Origin: Phycisphaerales bacterium
Lineage (GTDB): Bacteria > Planctomycetota > Phycisphaerae > SM23-33
Reading direction: 5' to 3'
Assembly: GCA_003171235.1 (NCBI GenBank)
Contig: PMYM01000015.1
Coordinates: forward strand, 30,561-46,207
Length of the DNA stretch: 15,647 nt
Shown in pieces: positions 14,047-15,647 of the stretch. Every line of letters begins with the position of its first letter. Positions within the stretch are counted from its first letter, which is position 1. Made by a program: the position numbers and the translations under genes. Under the pieces are notes generated by a model that worked only from the letters and a program-made list of their open reading frames with translations, was not told the DNA's origin and did not search any database.

Positions 14047-14309
14047 GGCGGTCAGTTTCCTGTCGTATCGGCCTGGCTGGCCGAGTTCTCTCATCCTATT
14101 CCGCCCGCGGGCGAATTTCCCCTGGGGGCTGGCAACCTGCCATGGCCGACGCCGACGCCGGTTTGACCAAGTCGCGTAGGGCACGCGGGTTCGTGAGCGG
14201 AGCGAACGGTTCCGCGCGCGAAATAAATGGGTGAAGTCGTCAATGGGGGGTCGAGGTTCACTCCACCCCGCTGCGGCCCATGCCGGCCACGCCGCGGGCC
14301 TGCTGGCCC
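14047..14309. other. Intergenic region between divergent SOD and unrecognised gene
   Basis: This 263 bp gap has no supported gene or terminator. I could not find a convincing promoter for either side; base composition remains high in GC. Confidence 0.5.
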
Positions 14310-14783
14310 ATGAGCCCGGTCAACTACCGCGGCCGGATCGTCAAGGTCCTGCGGCAAGGCAAGCACGGCGAGTACACCGGCATCTTCTACCGCGGCAATC
14401 GGTTCTGGGCGGCCGAGTCGCGCGGCACGGAAAGCCTGCCGACGGTCATCCTCGATTCGCTGGTGCTCCGGGGCGTGGAAGATGACTCCGAGACAATCGC
14501 CCGCCTGGCTACGTCCGCGAAGTTCCGGTCCGCGTCGATGTCGCACAAGACGGCCATGTTGGAGCGGCACGTCGATATCGCCCGGCTGTTCGGTACGCAC
14601 ACCTGGGACCCGCCTTCGCCGGGGACGGCTACGGCGGGGCTTCGCACGCTGCCGACGCGGTATCTGTCCGCGTACACGCCGGCAGAGAAGCTGGCGGCGA
14701 TGGACACTGTGGCCCGGCAGAGGGCTAATCAGGGTTTGCCTCTCGCTGGTTCACCGAGTCCCACCGCAGCACAGGAAGATTGA
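14310..14783 (+). CDS. Hypothetical protein, unrecognised family
   Basis: Predicted 157-residue soluble protein (MSPVNYRGRIVKVLRQGK at the N-terminus). Codon third positions are strongly G/C, so the frame is probably real. There is no signal peptide or membrane segment. The N-terminal third is basic and beta-like (RIVKVLRQGKHGEYTGIFY), the middle has ILDSLVLRGVEDDSETIARL and the C-terminus is Pro/Ala-rich. I do not recognise the family. An ATG at 14280 would add ten residues; neither start has a good ribosome site. Its last 59 bases overlap the end of the convergent lipoprotein gene. With the small HTH gene further right it may belong to an integrated element, but this is inferred only from position. 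Confidence 0.6.
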   Translation: MSPVNYRGRIVKVLRQGKHGEYTGIFYRGNRFWAAESRGTESLPTVILDSLVLRGVEDDSETIARLATSAKFRSASMSHKTAMLERHVDIARLFGTHTWDPPSPGTATAGLRTLPTRYLSAYTPAEKLAAMDTVARQRANQGLPLAGSPSPTAAQED

Positions 14784-15324
14784 CATAATGAGAAGGCAAT
14801 TTCATTCCTTTATCCGCCAATTCCTCCACGAATCGTGGTTCGACATACACTGCTCCTGTCGGCAGAGGCACGAACCACGCCTCAACATCCTCGACTGCAA
14901 TTGGCGCACTGAAGGCTGGAGAATTGATATCTCGGACGAGCAACCCCGACACCTTGCCGTCTTCCTTGCGGAGGAACAGCCAGGAGTTGTAGTAGGCCCC
15001 ATCAAGCAGAACAGCATCCACCTCGACTCTGTAAATCGATCCGGGACAAAAGGTCATGTACCGGCTAAGCGAAGGTTCGAGTCCCATGGTGCGAACGTGG
15101 GCGCCGTCTATAGCGATGTCCACCACGCAGAACATGCCCCCACTGTAGTCTTCGGTTACGGGTGTCCAATCGATTCCGTCCTCAAACTTGCTGGAAAACG
15201 TCACGGTGGTGGAGTGAGTACACGAGTGAGTAGGCGCTTCGTCCAGTTCAGGAACCCCGCATCCAATAGTGGTCAGGCCACAAAAGAGATAGGCCCCGGC
15301 GAGGAGCAGGTGTTCTTTGTGCAT
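14725..15324 (-). CDS. Putative lipoprotein of unknown function
   Basis: Predicted 199-residue protein with a lipoprotein signal peptide: a hydrophobic stretch (LLLAGAYLFCGLTTIG) ending in TIGC, with C22 as the likely lipidated residue. The ATG at 15324 is preceded by AAGGAGA seven bases upstream, the best ribosome site in this part of the window. After the signal there are a few Cys residues (SCTHS, MFCVVD, TFCPGS) and a beta-like body; no domain recognised. Third codon positions are less G/C-biased than in neighbouring genes, which may indicate transfer. Its 3' end overlaps the convergent hypothetical gene by 59 bp. Confidence 0.75.
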   Translation of the reverse strand: MHKEHLLLAGAYLFCGLTTIGCGVPELDEAPTHSCTHSTTVTFSSKFEDGIDWTPVTEDYSGGMFCVVDIAIDGAHVRTMGLEPSLSRYMTFCPGSIYRVEVDAVLLDGAYYNSWLFLRKEDGKVSGLLVRDINSPAFSAPIAVEDVEAWFVPLPTGAVYVEPRFVEELADKGMKLPSHYVNLPVLRWDSVNQREANPD

Positions 15325-15392
15325 ATTCGGTCTCCTTACCGCCCGTCAGAGTACATGCCGCCGCCCTTCGCTGTCAACATGGGGTGGATGTG

Positions 15393-15623
15393 ATGCCAAC
15401 GATCGAAGAGAGCAAACTCGACATCCGCTCCTTGAGGGTCACGGCCGCGGCGAAGCTGCTGAATGTCGCGCCGAAGACGGTGCGGGCACACGTCCGCCGC
15501 GGCCTGCCGCTGGTGGACCCGGCTTCGCCAAGGGTACGCCGGGCAGGCGGGCGGATCGACCTGATCGCTTACGGTGCCTGGCTGAACCAGCAGGAGGAAC
15601 GGAAGAAGTCCTATGGCGCTTGA
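15393..15623 (+). CDS. Small helix-turn-helix DNA-binding protein
   Basis: Predicted 76-residue protein. The segment LRVTAAAKLLNVAPKTVRAH (about residues 13-36) is a helix-turn-helix of the MerR/excisionase type, and the following RGLPL, GGRIDL, YGAWL pattern is like excisionase/DNA-binding families that read a site and pass to a wing. The ATG at 15393 was chosen; GTG codons at 15384 and 15390 are alternatives. The next gene starts inside this one (15613), so they are probably translated together. Such small proteins occur as excisionases, small terminase subunits or regulators of mobile elements; which one cannot be told here. Confidence 0.7.
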   Translation: MPTIEESKLDIRSLRVTAAAKLLNVAPKTVRAHVRRGLPLVDPASPRVRRAGGRIDLIAYGAWLNQQEERKKSYGA

Positions 15624-15647
15624 TCCCAACAAGCTGAGCCGCAACGA
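15613..15647 (+). CDS. Start of a further gene, cut by the window edge
   Basis: ATG at 15613 with GGAAGAAG just upstream opens a frame MALDPNKLSRN that runs off the right end. It overlaps the HTH gene by 11 bases, the usual sign of translational coupling. Too short to identify. Confidence 0.55.
   Translation, partial: MALDPNKLSRN

Noticed and set aside
13090..14166. Plus-strand frame of 358 codons opposite the SOD gene
   Set aside because: It runs through the intergenic repeat and then opposite the well-supported SOD; its product is low complexity.
15074..15086. GGTTCGAGTCCC, like the T-loop of a tRNA
   Set aside because: The flanking bases do not form a T-stem, no acceptor or anticodon arms are present upstream, and the site lies within the lipoprotein coding frame.

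Overview
The window looks like a high-GC chromosomal segment from a planctomycete, most likely of the Phycisphaerae type. The clues are a LEPR-XLL signature in a large FG-GAP repeat protein, two PEP-CTERM (exosortase substrate) proteins, a PEP-CTERM-style exopolysaccharide gene set (TPR protein, VanZ-like protein, DUF3473-type polysaccharide deacetylase, sugar transferase), a large VWA membrane protein, and short GC-poor or purine-rich intergenic repeats of the kind seen in that phylum. The lineage is inferred from protein families only; there is no rRNA in the window.

Layout. Positions 1-3583 (+): the 3' part of a TPR protein, a membrane protein with two VanZ-like halves, and a polysaccharide deacetylase, probably parts of an exopolysaccharide/exosortase locus. 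Positions 3809-6721 (-): a 970-residue surface protein with LEPR-XLL and seven near-identical FG-GAP/VCBS blades. Positions 6885-9271: two paralogous PEP-CTERM proteins transcribed away from each other, with an inverted duplication that covers their genes and about 280 bp of upstream DNA each. Each upstream arm carries a conserved palindrome, a -35/-10 promoter, a structured leader of about 140 nt and an intrinsic terminator placed before the gene. Positions 9496-10152 (+): a small sugar transferase that begins with a PEP-CTERM-like segment. Positions 10462-12939 (-): a VWA/glutamine-amidotransferase-like membrane protein. Positions 13008-13266: an inverted-repeat intergenic element. Positions 13285-14046 (-): a superoxide dismutase with a Tat-type leader. 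Positions 14310-15647: an unrecognised gene, a convergent lipoprotein gene of different base composition, a small helix-turn-helix protein and the start of another gene. This right end may be the edge of an integrated element.

How it fits together. The left half and centre encode parts of a cell-surface programme: polymer synthesis and trimming (sugar transferase, deacetylase, VanZ, TPR) and proteins that may be sorted to the envelope (PEP-CTERM pair). No exosortase gene lies in the window. The most interesting unexplained element is the duplicated leader RNA plus terminator in front of both PEP-CTERM genes. Its core is identical over 52 nt in the two copies, while the inner terminator helix has changed in sequence but kept its pairing. 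I do not recognise it as a known riboswitch class; it is a candidate attenuator or regulatory RNA controlling exosortase substrates.
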